Below the pieces are notes generated by a model that worked only from the letters and a program-made list of their open reading frames with translations, made no database searches and was not told the DNA's origin. DNA of 64,000 bases from Leucobacter chromiireducens subsp. chromiireducens (GTDB lineage Bacteria; Actinomycetota; Actinomycetes; Actinomycetales; Microbacteriaceae), in NCBI RefSeq assembly GCF_016758255.1, contig NZ_QYAD01000005.1:1-64000 (forward strand), written 5' to 3'. The position numbers and the translations under genes were made by a program. This document shows positions 54,049-61,900 of this stretch, piece by piece. Position 1 is the first letter of the stretch. Each line of letters opens with the position of its first letter.

Positions 54049-54846
54049 ATGATCGAGATACTCAGCCCAGCCGAGGTAGACCACGCCAGGACTACGGGCC
54101 GACTCGTCGGTGACATCCTCCACGCCATCAAAGCCCGGTGTCAGGTCGGCACGAATCTCCTCGAAATTGACCAGTGGGCGAAAGAGATGATTGCGAGTGC
54201 CGGAGCGACAAGCTGCTACGTCAACTACGCGCCCTCATTCGGGAGTGGCCCGTTTGGGCACTACATCTGCACCGCCGTCAATGATGCCGTGCTGCATGGC
54301 ATGCCACGCGACTACCGTCTCAGAGACGGCGACCTGCTCACTCTTGATCTCGCCGTCAAGAAGGACGGTATCGCGGCAGATGCGGCGATCAGCTTCATCA
54401 TCGGCAACACCCACGATCCCGAAGACGTGGCGATGATCGCCGCAACCGAGCAAGCGCTGGCCGCCGCAATCGCCATCGCCGGCCCTGGTGTGCGCCTCGG
54501 TGACCTCTCCCACACGATTGGGCAGGTGCTCTCAGGTGCGGGGTATCTCATCAATATGGAATTTGGTGGGCACGGGATCGGATCAACCATGCATCAGGAT
54601 CCCCATGTCGCCAACGATGGTCGTCCCGGCCGTGGGTACAAGTTGCGCCCCGGTTTACTCCTGGCGCTCGAACCCTGGGTGATGAACGACACCGACCGTC
54701 TGATCACCGATCCCGATGACGGGTGGACGCTGCGTAGCGCGACGGGAGCACGCACCGCGCACAGTGAACACACCATCGCGATCACCGAGGGCGGCGCCGA
54801 GATACTCACGATTCCTGCGTCAACGTCAGCTGTCTCATCTTCGTGA
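54049..54846 (+). CDS. map: Type I methionine aminopeptidase
   Basis: Removes the N-terminal Met from proteins. The 265 aa enzyme keeps the five metal ligands: Asp in LLTLDLAV, Asp in GIAADAAISF, His in GGHGIGSTMH, Glu in LLALEPWV and Glu in HSEHTIAIT. The entry HGMP motif has Met where HGIP is usual. It is preceded by the operator repeat and controlled, by inference, by the divergent HTH gene. Actinobacteria usually carry another, housekeeping map elsewhere, so this is probably an inducible paralogue. A convergent terminator and tRNA-Leu follow. Confidence 0.93.
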   Translation: MIEILSPAEVDHARTTGRLVGDILHAIKARCQVGTNLLEIDQWAKEMIASAGATSCYVNYAPSFGSGPFGHYICTAVNDAVLHGMPRDYRLRDGDLLTLDLAVKKDGIAADAAISFIIGNTHDPEDVAMIAATEQALAAAIAIAGPGVRLGDLSHTIGQVLSGAGYLINMEFGGHGIGSTMHQDPHVANDGRPGRGYKLRPGLLLALEPWVMNDTDRLITDPDDGWTLRSATGARTAHSEHTIAITEGGAEILTIPASTSAVSSS

Positions 54847-54849
54847 AAA

Positions 54850-54890
54850 TGGCCCCTGACCGAGAGAACTCAATTCCCGGTCAGAGGCCA
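54850..54890. terminator. Hairpin between map and tRNA-Leu
   Basis: TGGCCCCTGACCG (54850-54862) pairs with CGGTCAGAGGCCA (54878-54890) with one mismatch. It lies between the convergent map and tRNA-Leu genes and could stop both. Confidence 0.6.
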
Positions 54891-54903
54891 GTAGTCATTC
54901 GCG

Positions 54904-54985
<82 letters not shown>

Positions 54986-55020
54986 GCGTGCCACGTGGGT
55001 GGCACCAGACCAGCTTAGTG

Positions 55021-55058
55021 GTGTGCGGGGGAGCGCCGCGAAACGCGCCCCCGCACAC
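55021..55058 (-). terminator. Terminator-like hairpin after the YqhA-like gene
   Basis: GTGTGCGGGGG (55021-55031) and CCCCCGCACAC (55048-55058) form a perfect 11 bp stem just after the stop of the YqhA-like gene. No T run follows. Confidence 0.6.
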
Positions 55059-55063
55059 TCGAG

Positions 55064-55891
55064 CTACCGCTCGATGACCTCCGCGCCCTCGGGGAGCGGC
55101 GCGCCTGCGGGGAGCCGGACGGTAACGAAACCGGTGTGCTCTGTGGCGACTTGCTCTGTGGCGACCTGCTCAGTGGCGACTTGCTCTGCGGCGGCCTGTG
55201 GTGCGGCGGGCGCGGGCGCTGCGGCGGGCGCGGCGATCGGTGCGAGCAACTCCGCCTCCATGCCACCGGCCGTGACCTCGTCGCGCTGCACCGCGGGATG
55301 GTGCTGCGCCATCTTGTCGATCCAGGCGAGCGCGAGCGCGGACACGATGAAGGCGAGGTGGATCATGACCTCCCAGAACACGCCCGTCGACGAGTAGATC
55401 ACCTTGTCGCCGGACTTTACGAGGCCATCTTCCATGCGGCCCACCTCGATGAAGGTCTTCAGGAGGTGGATCGAGGAGATCGAGATGATCGAGACAGCGA
55501 GCTTGACCTTCAGGAGGTTGGCATTGACGTGCGAGAGCCAATCGGGCTCATCATGGTGGCCCTGTACGCGAATCTTCGAGACGAAGGTCTCGTAGCCGCC
55601 GATGATCACCATGATGAGGAGGTTCGCGATCATCACGATGTCGATGAGCGCGAGCACGCTCAGCATGATGTCGGTCTCAGTCACCTGTCCGGTCACCACG
55701 ACCTTTTCCACAAGATGCCAGAGCTCAACGAAGAACAGGATGACGTAGACCGCCTGCGCGATGATGAGGCCGAGGTACAGCGGCGCCTGGAGCCAGCGGC
55801 TCGCAAAGATGAACGCGGCGAGGGTGCGCGACGCCGCGCCCGGGCCGTGCTCGGCGCTGCGCGCAATCGGCGACGTCTTGCGTTGATTCAC
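55064..55891 (-). CDS. YqhA-like (UPF0114 / TIGR00645) membrane protein
   Basis: A 275 aa membrane protein. The UPF0114 core covers residues 25-210 with four membrane segments: FASRWLQAPLYLGLIIAQ, IANLLIMVIIGGYETFVSK, VKLAVSIISISSIHLLKTFIE and MIHLAFIVSALALAWIDKM. After it comes a tail of about 65 residues not found in the short E. coli protein: Ala/Pro-rich, with the unit EQVAT three times in a row. The function of the family is unknown. It is divergent from terC. Confidence 0.85.
   Translation of the reverse strand: MNQRKTSPIARSAEHGPGAASRTLAAFIFASRWLQAPLYLGLIIAQAVYVILFFVELWHLVEKVVVTGQVTETDIMLSVLALIDIVMIANLLIMVIIGGYETFVSKIRVQGHHDEPDWLSHVNANLLKVKLAVSIISISSIHLLKTFIEVGRMEDGLVKSGDKVIYSSTGVFWEVMIHLAFIVSALALAWIDKMAQHHPAVQRDEVTAGGMEAELLAPIAAPAAAPAPAAPQAAAEQVATEQVATEQVATEHTGFVTVRLPAGAPLPEGAEVIER
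55141..55185. repeat. Three 15 bp tandem repeats in the YqhA-like gene tail
   Basis: Units at 55141-55155, 55156-55170 and 55171-55185 differ by one or two bases and encode EQVAT on the minus strand. The unit length keeps the frame, so copy number can change without breaking the protein. Confidence 0.8.
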
Positions 55892-55982
55892 TGGGGTTCT
55901 CCTGCTGCTGGGGGTGAGCGAAAAGCGGAGTCACATGCTATCGCAGCCCGGGCTGGCAACGCTGGGGGAGTCTATGTACGGG

Positions 55983-55988
55983 TATACT
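55983..55988 (+). promoter_or_regulatory. -10 box of the terC promoter
   Basis: TATACT lies about ten bases before the start of the yybP-ykoY-like aptamer, a fitting place for the RNA start near 55995. The -35 is not clear. Confidence 0.5.
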
Positions 55989-55997
55989 TGCTCTCTG

Positions 55998-56115
55998 CGA
56001 AGGGGAGTATTCCGTTTCGTCCGTGTCGTCAATACGCTGCGCGCAGATCGCGTGGCCGGTGCGGGCGCGGCGCGGGCCACATCGGGCCGACGCCGGGAAG
56101 AGACTTTCGGTCTTT
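55998..56115 (+). promoter_or_regulatory. yybP-ykoY (manganese) riboswitch upstream of terC
   Basis: The leader has the conserved blocks of this aptamer: AAGGGGAGTAT near the 5' end, GTCGTCAATACGC in the middle, and GCCGGGAAGAGACTTTC at the 3' end. P1 can form between CGAAG and CTTTCG. A GC-rich variable stem lies between. The class binds Mn2+ and commonly controls TerC/MntP-type transporters, which is just what follows. AAGAGAC and GGTCTTTT may form the switching hairpin. Confidence 0.8.
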
Positions 56116-56153
56116 TGCGCACCCTGCGCCAGCCGAAGGAGAAGGCTTCACCC

Positions 56154-57176
56154 GTGACCCAAGTACTCCCACTCTGGTTCGAGATCACTTCGATGATCGT
56201 GCTCGTCGCGATCCTCGTCGTCGATCTCCTGCTCATCATCCGCCGCCCCCACGTTCCCTCCATGCGCGAGGCGAGCCTGTGGGTGGGGTTCTATGTGCTG
56301 CTCGCGCTCGCGTTCGCTGGCGCGATCTTCCTGCTCGGCGATGTGCAGCACGGCACCGAGTTCCTCGCGGGCTGGCTCACTGAGTACAGTCTCTCGATCG
56401 ACAATCTCTTCGTGTTCGTGCTGATTCTCGCGGCGTTCAAGGTGCCGACGGCGTATCAGCAGCGTGCTCTCATGATCGGGATCGTGCTCGCGCTCATCTT
56501 CCGTGGCATCTTCATTCTTGTGGGTGCGGCCATCATCGAGCGCTTCATCGCGATCTTCTTCGTGTTTGGCGCCTGGTTGATCTGGACTGCGTGGCAGCAG
56601 ATCAAGCCAGGGGGGCACGAGGAGCAAGGCGACGGCTGGCTGATTCGTCAGGTCAAGAAGGTCATGCCGTTCACCGACGAGTACGACGGCGGAAAGCTCC
56701 GTACCGAGGTCGACGGCAAGCGGATGTTCACCCCGTTCTTGCTCGTGCTGATCTCGCTCGGCGCGACCGACCTGCTGTTCGCGCTCGACTCGATCCCCGC
56801 GATCTTCGGCATCACGCAGAGCCCCTTCATTGTGTTCACTGCGAACGTGTTCGCGCTGATGGGCCTGCGCCAGCTCTACTTCCTGTTGGGCGGTCTGCTC
56901 GAGCGGCTCGAGTACCTGAAGTACGGTATCGCCGCGATTCTCGCGTTCATCGGCGTCAAGCTGATTCTCCACGCGCTCCACGAGAACGAGTTGCCGTTCA
57001 TCAACGGCGGCAACCCAGTGCCGGTGCCCGAGATCTCCACCTGGATGTCGCTCGGCTTCATCGTGGTCGCGATGCTCATCGCAACGGTGGCGAGCCTGAT
57101 CAAGGTGAAGCGTGAGGAGCGGGCCGGCGGAGAGCGGATCCACCTCGGAGCGGCCGAGTCTCACACTGAGGACTGA
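56154..57176 (+). CDS. TerC family membrane protein (probable Mn2+ exporter)
   Basis: A 340 aa protein with about nine membrane segments. The TerC motifs are TEYSLSIDNLFVFVLIL and GATDLLFALDSIPAIFGITQ, each with the acidic residues that bind metal in the membrane. FALMGLRQLYFLLGGLLERLEYLKYG follows. The GTG at 56154 has AAGGAG upstream; the frame is open through the riboswitch but that is not coding. With the yybP-ykoY leader, the natural reading is Mn2+ efflux when Mn2+ is high, perhaps loading exported enzymes. Confidence 0.92.
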   Translation: MTQVLPLWFEITSMIVLVAILVVDLLLIIRRPHVPSMREASLWVGFYVLLALAFAGAIFLLGDVQHGTEFLAGWLTEYSLSIDNLFVFVLILAAFKVPTAYQQRALMIGIVLALIFRGIFILVGAAIIERFIAIFFVFGAWLIWTAWQQIKPGGHEEQGDGWLIRQVKKVMPFTDEYDGGKLRTEVDGKRMFTPFLLVLISLGATDLLFALDSIPAIFGITQSPFIVFTANVFALMGLRQLYFLLGGLLERLEYLKYGIAAILAFIGVKLILHALHENELPFINGGNPVPVPEISTWMSLGFIVVAMLIATVASLIKVKREERAGGERIHLGAAESHTED

Positions 57177-57186
57177 TCCTCAGTGA

Positions 57187-57278
57187 CCACTGGCCGGCAG
57201 CGCTTTCGCTCTGGCACCCGCGGCACCCCCGGCACGCCACTGCGGCCTGGGGTGCCGCGCTCTCTCGGGGGCCAGTGG
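57187..57278 (+). terminator. Nested hairpins between terC and the leu leader
   Basis: Outer arms CCACTGGCC (57187-57195) and GGCCAGTGG (57270-57278). Inner arms GCGGCACCCC (57220-57229) and GGGGTGCCGC (57249-57258). Both are perfect. This is probably the terC terminator, although no T run follows. Confidence 0.6.
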
Positions 57279-57284
57279 TAGAGT
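57279..57284 (+). promoter_or_regulatory. -10 box of the leu operon promoter
   Basis: TAGAGT lies seven bases before the ATG of the leader peptide, so the leader peptide would be translated from a leaderless 5' end. Confidence 0.55.
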
Positions 57285-57291
57285 GGCCCCT

Positions 57292-57336
57292 ATGCGTATG
57301 CGGCGACTGCTTCTTCACAGCCGCGACGGGTTCTAG
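57292..57336 (+). CDS. Leucine-operon leader peptide (14 aa)
   Basis: The tiny frame MRMRRLLLHSRDGF contains three consecutive Leu codons (CTG CTT CTT). It lies just after a -10 box and just before a strong hairpin that overlaps its end, upstream of leuC. This is the arrangement of a transcription or translation attenuator: ribosomes stall at the Leu codons when charged tRNA-Leu is scarce and change the RNA fold. It is too short for usual gene finders. Confidence 0.62.
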   Translation: MRMRRLLLHSRDGF

Positions 57337-57357
57337 CCTTCGGCCGCCCCGTCGCGG
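57321..57357 (+). promoter_or_regulatory. Attenuator hairpin of the leu operon
   Basis: CCGCGACGGG (57321-57330) and CCCGTCGCGG (57348-57357) are perfect complements. The left arm lies within the last codons of the leader peptide, so a translating ribosome would prevent pairing. No T run follows, so a Rho-dependent or translational mechanism is possible. Confidence 0.6.
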
Positions 57358-57454
57358 AGTTCCCGCATGGCCGAATCTGCACCGCGTTGGTGCGAAGGAA
57401 TAATTCGTGCCGCGCACTGCTTGTACAGCGTAGAGACTGAGAAGAGAAGCAAGA

Positions 57455-58954
57455 ATGAGCGATCAGAACGCATCAGGATCCGGCATTGCCGCGGCGAAGC
57501 AGCCGCGCACGCTGGCCGAGAAGCTCTGGGACGACCACGTCGTCGTCAAGGGCGAGAATGGCGAGCCTGACCTGATCTACATCGACCTCCACCTGATCCA
57601 CGAGGTCACCAGCCCGCAGGCGTTCGACGGGCTCCGTGCGGCGGATCGGCCGCTGCGCCGTGTCGATCTCATGATCGCCACCGAGGACCACAACACCCCG
57701 ACGCTGAACATCACGCGTCAGATCGAAGACCCGACGAGCCGTCTGCAGATCGACACCCTTCGCCAGAACGTTGAGGCGTTCGGTGTCCGCGCTCACCCGC
57801 TGGGCGACAAGGAGCAGGGCATCGTCCACGTGATGGGTCCGCAGCTAGGCCTCACGATGCCGGGAATCACCGTGGTGTGTGGTGACAGCCACACGTCGAC
57901 CCACGGCGCGTTCGGTGCACTTGCGTTCGGCATCGGCACGAGCGAGGTCGAGCATGTCATGGCGACGCAGACGCTCCCGCTGAAGCCGTTCAAGACGATG
58001 GCGATCAACGTCGAGGGCGAGCTGCGCCCCGGAGTCACCGCGAAGGACATCATCCTCGCAGTGATCGCGAAGATTGGCACGGGCGGCGGGCAGGGCTACG
58101 TGCTCGAGTACCGCGGCTCGGCGATCCGTTCGCTGTCCATGGATGGCCGAATGACGATCTGCAACATGTCGATTGAGGCTGGCGCTCGTGCCGGAATGGT
58201 TGCGCCCGATCAGATCACCTTCGACTACGTGCAGGGTCGCGAACACGCCCCGCAGGGTGCCGACTGGGACGCTGCCGTCGAGTACTGGAAGACCCTCCCC
58301 ACGGACGAGGGCGCCACGTTCGACGCTGAGGTGTTCATCGACGCGAACGAGCTCGAGCCCTTCGTGACCTGGGGAACGAACCCGGGCCAGGGCGTGCTGC
58401 TCAGTGACACTGTGCCGAACCCCGCAGAGATTGCGGATCCGAACGAGCGTGCCGCCGCTGAGCGTGCGCTCGAGTACATGGATCTCACCGCGGGCATGCC
58501 CATGAAGGACATCGCGGTGGACGCAGTGTTCATGGGGTCGTGCACGAATAGCCGGCTCGACGACCTGCGCACCTTTGCACACCTCATCAAGGGGAAGCAG
58601 AAGGCCGAGGGCGTTCGTCTCATGGTGGTTCCCGGCTCGGCGCGTGTGCGCCTTGAGGCTGAGGCCGAGGGCATCGACAAGATCGTCGAGGCGTTCGGTG
58701 GTGAGTGGCGCTTCGCGGGCTGCTCAATGTGCCTGGGGATGAACCCTGATCAGCTCGAGCCCGGCGAGCGTTGCGCGTCGACCTCGAACCGTAACTTCGA
58801 AGGACGACAGGGCAAGGGCGGCCGGACACACCTCGTGTCGCCGCTGGTTGCCGCAGCGACCGCGATTCGTGGCACGCTGTCGAGTCCCTGGGACCTGCAG
58901 ACTGATGCCGCAAACGGCATCACCCACGACGCGAGCGAGAAGGCGGAGGCGTAA
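57455..58954 (+). CDS. leuC: 3-isopropylmalate dehydratase large subunit
   Basis: Isomerises 2-isopropylmalate to 3-isopropylmalate in leucine synthesis, together with LeuD. The 499 aa subunit has [38 protein letters not shown], and the 4Fe-4S ligands in [11 protein letters not shown] and [13 protein letters not shown], with the end motif [12 protein letters not shown]. An N-terminal extension of about 20 residues is present. It is first in a leuC-leuD-murA run behind a leucine leader peptide. leuA and leuB are not in the window. Confidence 0.97.
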   Translation: MSDQNASGSGIAAAKQPRTLAEKLWDDHVVVKGENGEPDLIYIDLHLIHEVTSPQAFDGLRAADRPLRRVDLMIATEDHNTPTLNITRQIEDPTSRLQIDTLRQNVEAFGVRAHPLGDKEQGIVHVMGPQLGLTMPGITVVCGDSHTSTHGAFGALAFGIGTSEVEHVMATQTLPLKPFKTMAINVEGELRPGVTAKDIILAVIAKIGTGGGQGYVLEYRGSAIRSLSMDGRMTICNMSIEAGARAGMVAPDQITFDYVQGREHAPQGADWDAAVEYWKTLPTDEGATFDAEVFIDANELEPFVTWGTNPGQGVLLSDTVPNPAEIADPNERAAAERALEYMDLTAGMPMKDIAVDAVFMGSCTNSRLDDLRTFAHLIKGKQKAEGVRLMVVPGSARVRLEAEAEGIDKIVEAFGGEWRFAGCSMCLGMNPDQLEPGERCASTSNRNFEGRQGKGGRTHLVSPLVAAATAIRGTLSSPWDLQTDAANGITHDASEKAEA

Positions 58955-58960
58955 TTCACC

Positions 58961-59566
58961 ATGGAAAAGTTCACCACCATCACGGGCATTGCCGCTCCGC
59001 TCAAGCGCTCGAACGTCGACACCGACCAGATCATCCCCGCAGTCTTCCTGAAGCGGGTCACGAAGACCGGGTTCGACGACGCGCTTTTCCACCACTGGCG
59101 CCAGGACGAGAGCTTCGTGCTAAACCAGCCCGAGTACAGCGGCGTCGAGATCCTTGTCGCCGGGCCTGACTTTGGCACCGGCTCGTCGCGTGAGCACGCC
59201 GTGTGGGCGCTTCGCGACTACGGCTTCAAGGTGGTTATCTCGCCGCGTTTCGCGGACATCTTCCGCGGGAACTCCGGCAAGCAGGGCCTGCTCGCCGCGC
59301 AGGTGACCGAGAGCGACGTGGAGCAGTTGTGGGCAGCGATGGACGCCGAGCCCGGCGTCAAGCTCACGGTGAGCCTGGAAGATCGCACGGTGACGGTCGG
59401 CGACCTCACCGTTCCCTTTGACATTGACGACTACACCCGCTGGCGCCTCATGGAAGGGCTCGACGATATTTCGTTGACCCTCCGCAACGAGGACGCGATC
59501 GCCGAGTTCGAATCCCGCCGCCCGGCGTGGATGCCGACTACGACGCCGCTGGCCCAGACCGCATAG
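58961..59566 (+). CDS. leuD: 3-isopropylmalate dehydratase small subunit
   Basis: The 201 aa swivelling-domain partner of LeuC. It has [30 protein letters not shown], then [41 protein letters not shown], with the substrate-binding GSSREHA. The gene begins six bases after leuC and ends 16 bases before murA, so all three are likely co-transcribed. The length is normal. Confidence 0.97.
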   Translation: MEKFTTITGIAAPLKRSNVDTDQIIPAVFLKRVTKTGFDDALFHHWRQDESFVLNQPEYSGVEILVAGPDFGTGSSREHAVWALRDYGFKVVISPRFADIFRGNSGKQGLLAAQVTESDVEQLWAAMDAEPGVKLTVSLEDRTVTVGDLTVPFDIDDYTRWRLMEGLDDISLTLRNEDAIAEFESRRPAWMPTTTPLAQTA

Positions 59567-59582
59567 AGTTCGGAGACACCGA

Positions 59583-61034
59583 GTGACCGAAGCAGTGAAC
59601 ACCCCCGTAGACGACGCGGAGCTTCCCGAGGATGCGCTGAAGCGCAGCCCTGAGGAGGAAGCCGCGGAGGGCCGGAAGCGCGACGCCCAAAAAGCTGGTG
59701 CCCGCGTGGGCCTGACCTCTGACGAGATCATCATTAACGGCGGGCGTCCGCTGCAGGGCCGTGTCGAGGTGCGCGGCGCGAAGAACCTTGCCACCAAGGC
59801 GATGGTCGCCGCGCTCCTCGGTCAGACCCCGAGCGTGCTCCGCAACGTGCCGAACATCTCGGACGTACGCGTGGTGGCCGGCCTGCTCGCGCTCCACGGC
59901 GTGCTTATCACCCGAGGCGAAGAGCCCGGCGAGTGGCGCCTCGACCCCTCGAACGTGGAGATGGCGCACAAGGCCGACATCGATGCGCACGCGGGTTCCT
60001 CGCGCATTCCGATCCTCTTCTGTGGACCGCTGCTGCATCGCCTCGGCGAGGCCTTCATCCCCGATCTCGGTGGCTGCCGCATCGGTGATCGCCCGATTGA
60101 CTTCCACCTCGACGCGCTGCGCGAGTTCGGTGCGGTCATCGAGAAGCTCCCGAGCGGCATTAGCCTGACGGCCCCGAACGGCCTCAAGGGCGCCAACATC
60201 GAGCTGCCCTACCCCTCGGTCGGTGCGACCGAGCAGGTGCTGCTCACCGCGGTGCTCGCCGAGGGGCAGACCGAGCTGCGCAACGCCGCGATCGAGCCCG
60301 AGATCGTCGACCTCATCTGCATCCTGCAGAAGATGGGCGCCATCATCTCGATGGAGCCGAACCGCGTCATCTTCATTGAGGGCGTCGAGTCGCTCCGCGG
60401 ATACAACCACCGCGCCATCTTCGACCGCAACGAGGCCGCAAGCTGGGCCGCTGCGGCACTTGCGACCAAGGGCGACGTCTTCGTCGGCGGCGTGAAGCAG
60501 GAAGAGATGATGACCTTCCTGAACGTCTTCCGCAAGGTCGGCGGCGATTTCGACGTGCACGACGACGGCATTCGTTTCTGGCACCCGGGTGGCGAGTTGA
60601 AGCCTGTGACCATCGAGACCGATGTGCACCCCGGCTTCATGACCGACTGGCAGCAGCCGCTCGTGGTCGCCCTCACCCAGGCGCAGGGGACCTCGACCAT
60701 CCACGAGACCGTCTACGAGAATCGTTTCGGCTTCACCGATGCGCTCAACCAGATGGGCGCGAACATCGTGGTGCACAAGAACGGGCTTGCCGCAGACGAG
60801 CGCCGCGTCATGCGCCGCGAGTTCGAGCAGGCTGCAGTGATCACCGGCCCGACCCCGCTCACCGCGGCGGACATCGAGGTTCCGGATCTGCGCGGCGGCT
60901 TCAGCCACCTCATCGCGGCGCTCACCGCCGAGGGACAGTCGAAGGTCACGAACCTCGGCATCATCTCGCGCGGCTACGAGAACTTCATTGAGAAGCTTCG
61001 CCTGCTCGGCGCAGATTTCGTCTACGAAAGCTAA
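59583..61034 (+). CDS. murA: UDP-N-acetylglucosamine 1-carboxyvinyltransferase
   Basis: First committed step of peptidoglycan synthesis: transfers enolpyruvate to UDP-GlcNAc. The 483 aa protein has GRVEVRGAKNLATKAMVAALL and DLGGCRIGDRPIDFHLDALREFGA, in which Cys165 matches the fosfomycin-reactive Cys115 of E. coli. Mycobacterial MurA has Asp here, so this one should be drug-sensitive on that point. A charged N-terminal extension of about 45 residues precedes the core. GTG start, 16 bases after leuD. Confidence 0.95.
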   Translation: MTEAVNTPVDDAELPEDALKRSPEEEAAEGRKRDAQKAGARVGLTSDEIIINGGRPLQGRVEVRGAKNLATKAMVAALLGQTPSVLRNVPNISDVRVVAGLLALHGVLITRGEEPGEWRLDPSNVEMAHKADIDAHAGSSRIPILFCGPLLHRLGEAFIPDLGGCRIGDRPIDFHLDALREFGAVIEKLPSGISLTAPNGLKGANIELPYPSVGATEQVLLTAVLAEGQTELRNAAIEPEIVDLICILQKMGAIISMEPNRVIFIEGVESLRGYNHRAIFDRNEAASWAAAALATKGDVFVGGVKQEEMMTFLNVFRKVGGDFDVHDDGIRFWHPGGELKPVTIETDVHPGFMTDWQQPLVVALTQAQGTSTIHETVYENRFGFTDALNQMGANIVVHKNGLAADERRVMRREFEQAAVITGPTPLTAADIEVPDLRGGFSHLIAALTAEGQSKVTNLGIISRGYENFIEKLRLLGADFVYES

Positions 61035-61070
61035 GCCGGCCGACCACGCGATCGAAGCTTCTGCGGCAGA

Positions 61071-61100
61071 CTCGGTCCGGCATACCGCTGTCGGACCGAG
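61071..61100 (+). terminator. Hairpin after murA
   Basis: CTCGGTCCG (61071-61079) and CGGACCGAG (61092-61100) form a perfect 9 bp stem with a 12-base loop, 36 bases after the murA stop. No T run follows; the plsC promoter begins just beyond. Confidence 0.6.
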
Positions 61101-61107
61101 CCTCCGG

Positions 61108-61113
61108 GATAAT
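61108..61113 (+). promoter_or_regulatory. -10 box of a probable leaderless plsC promoter
   Basis: GATAAT lies seven bases before the plsC ATG, right after the murA hairpin. This separates a plsC-gpsA-ddl unit from leuCD-murA. Confidence 0.55.
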
Positions 61114-61120
61114 GTGAGTT

Positions 61121-61900
61121 ATGACTGACACGGTAAAGATTCGCGGCCGCTCTTCTGCGGAGCAACGACGCCCATCCGTGTTCTGGCTGCTGGCGGGCCT
61201 TGTCCTGCCGCTGTGGTCGCTCATGGTGCGGTATCGCTTCACTCCGCAGTCGAAGCTGCCGCAGACAGGCCCCTTCATCCTCGCGCCGAATCACTACAGC
61301 GAGATCGACCCGATCGCGGTCGGTGCCGCAGTGTGGCACCTGGGACGTTTGCCGCGCTTCATGGCGAAGGCGAGTCTCTTCAAGGTGCCCGTGTTCGGCT
61401 GGCTGCTTCGCGCCTCGGGACAGATCCCCGTAGAGCGCGTCGGCGCCGCACGTCCGAGCACGGGAGGCGCGAATCCGATCGGCGCCGCGTCCGAGCTCAT
61501 CGCCCGCGACGCCGGGGTCATCGTGTACCCGGAAGGGACGCTGACCCGCGATCCCGATCTGTGGCCGATGCGCGGCAAGAGCGGCGCGATCCGCCTGGCG
61601 CTCGAATCGGGGATCCCCGTGATTCCTGTCGCGCACTGGGGTACGCAGGACCTGATGCCGCGCTATGCGAAGCGCATCCACCCTTTCCCCCGAAAGACGA
61701 TCCACGTCTCAGTCGGTGAGCCGCTCGATCTCAGCAAGTACGCGAACAAGCCCATTGACCAGCGAACGGTCAACGAGGCAACGCGCGAACTGATGGACGC
61801 GATCACCGCGCTCCTCGCTGACCTGCGGGGCGAAACCCCTCCGGCTGAGCGGTGGGATCCGAGTAAGCACCAGCAGAGTGAGACGGGACGTTTTGAGTAG
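61121..61900 (+). CDS. Lysophospholipid (1-acylglycerol-3-phosphate) acyltransferase, PlsC-like
   Basis: Adds the second acyl chain to lysophosphatidate on the membrane. The 259 aa protein has one N-terminal hydrophobic stretch (VFWLLAGLVLPLWSLMV), the catalytic NHYSEIDP (H-x4-D) near residue 57, and VIVYPEGTLTRDPDLWPMRGKSGAIRLAL (the EGT/S substrate-binding block). VIPVAHWGTQ follows. The C-terminus is polar. gpsA begins inside its last codons; gpsA makes the glycerol 3-phosphate that starts the same lipid pathway. Confidence 0.92.
   Translation: MTDTVKIRGRSSAEQRRPSVFWLLAGLVLPLWSLMVRYRFTPQSKLPQTGPFILAPNHYSEIDPIAVGAAVWHLGRLPRFMAKASLFKVPVFGWLLRASGQIPVERVGAARPSTGGANPIGAASELIARDAGVIVYPEGTLTRDPDLWPMRGKSGAIRLALESGIPVIPVAHWGTQDLMPRYAKRIHPFPRKTIHVSVGEPLDLSKYANKPIDQRTVNEATRELMDAITALLADLRGETPPAERWDPSKHQQSETGRFE

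Noticed and set aside
55914-56153. An 80-residue N-terminal extension of TerC
   Set aside because: That stretch is the riboswitch leader; its translation shows no TerC similarity, and GTG 56154 has a ribosome site.
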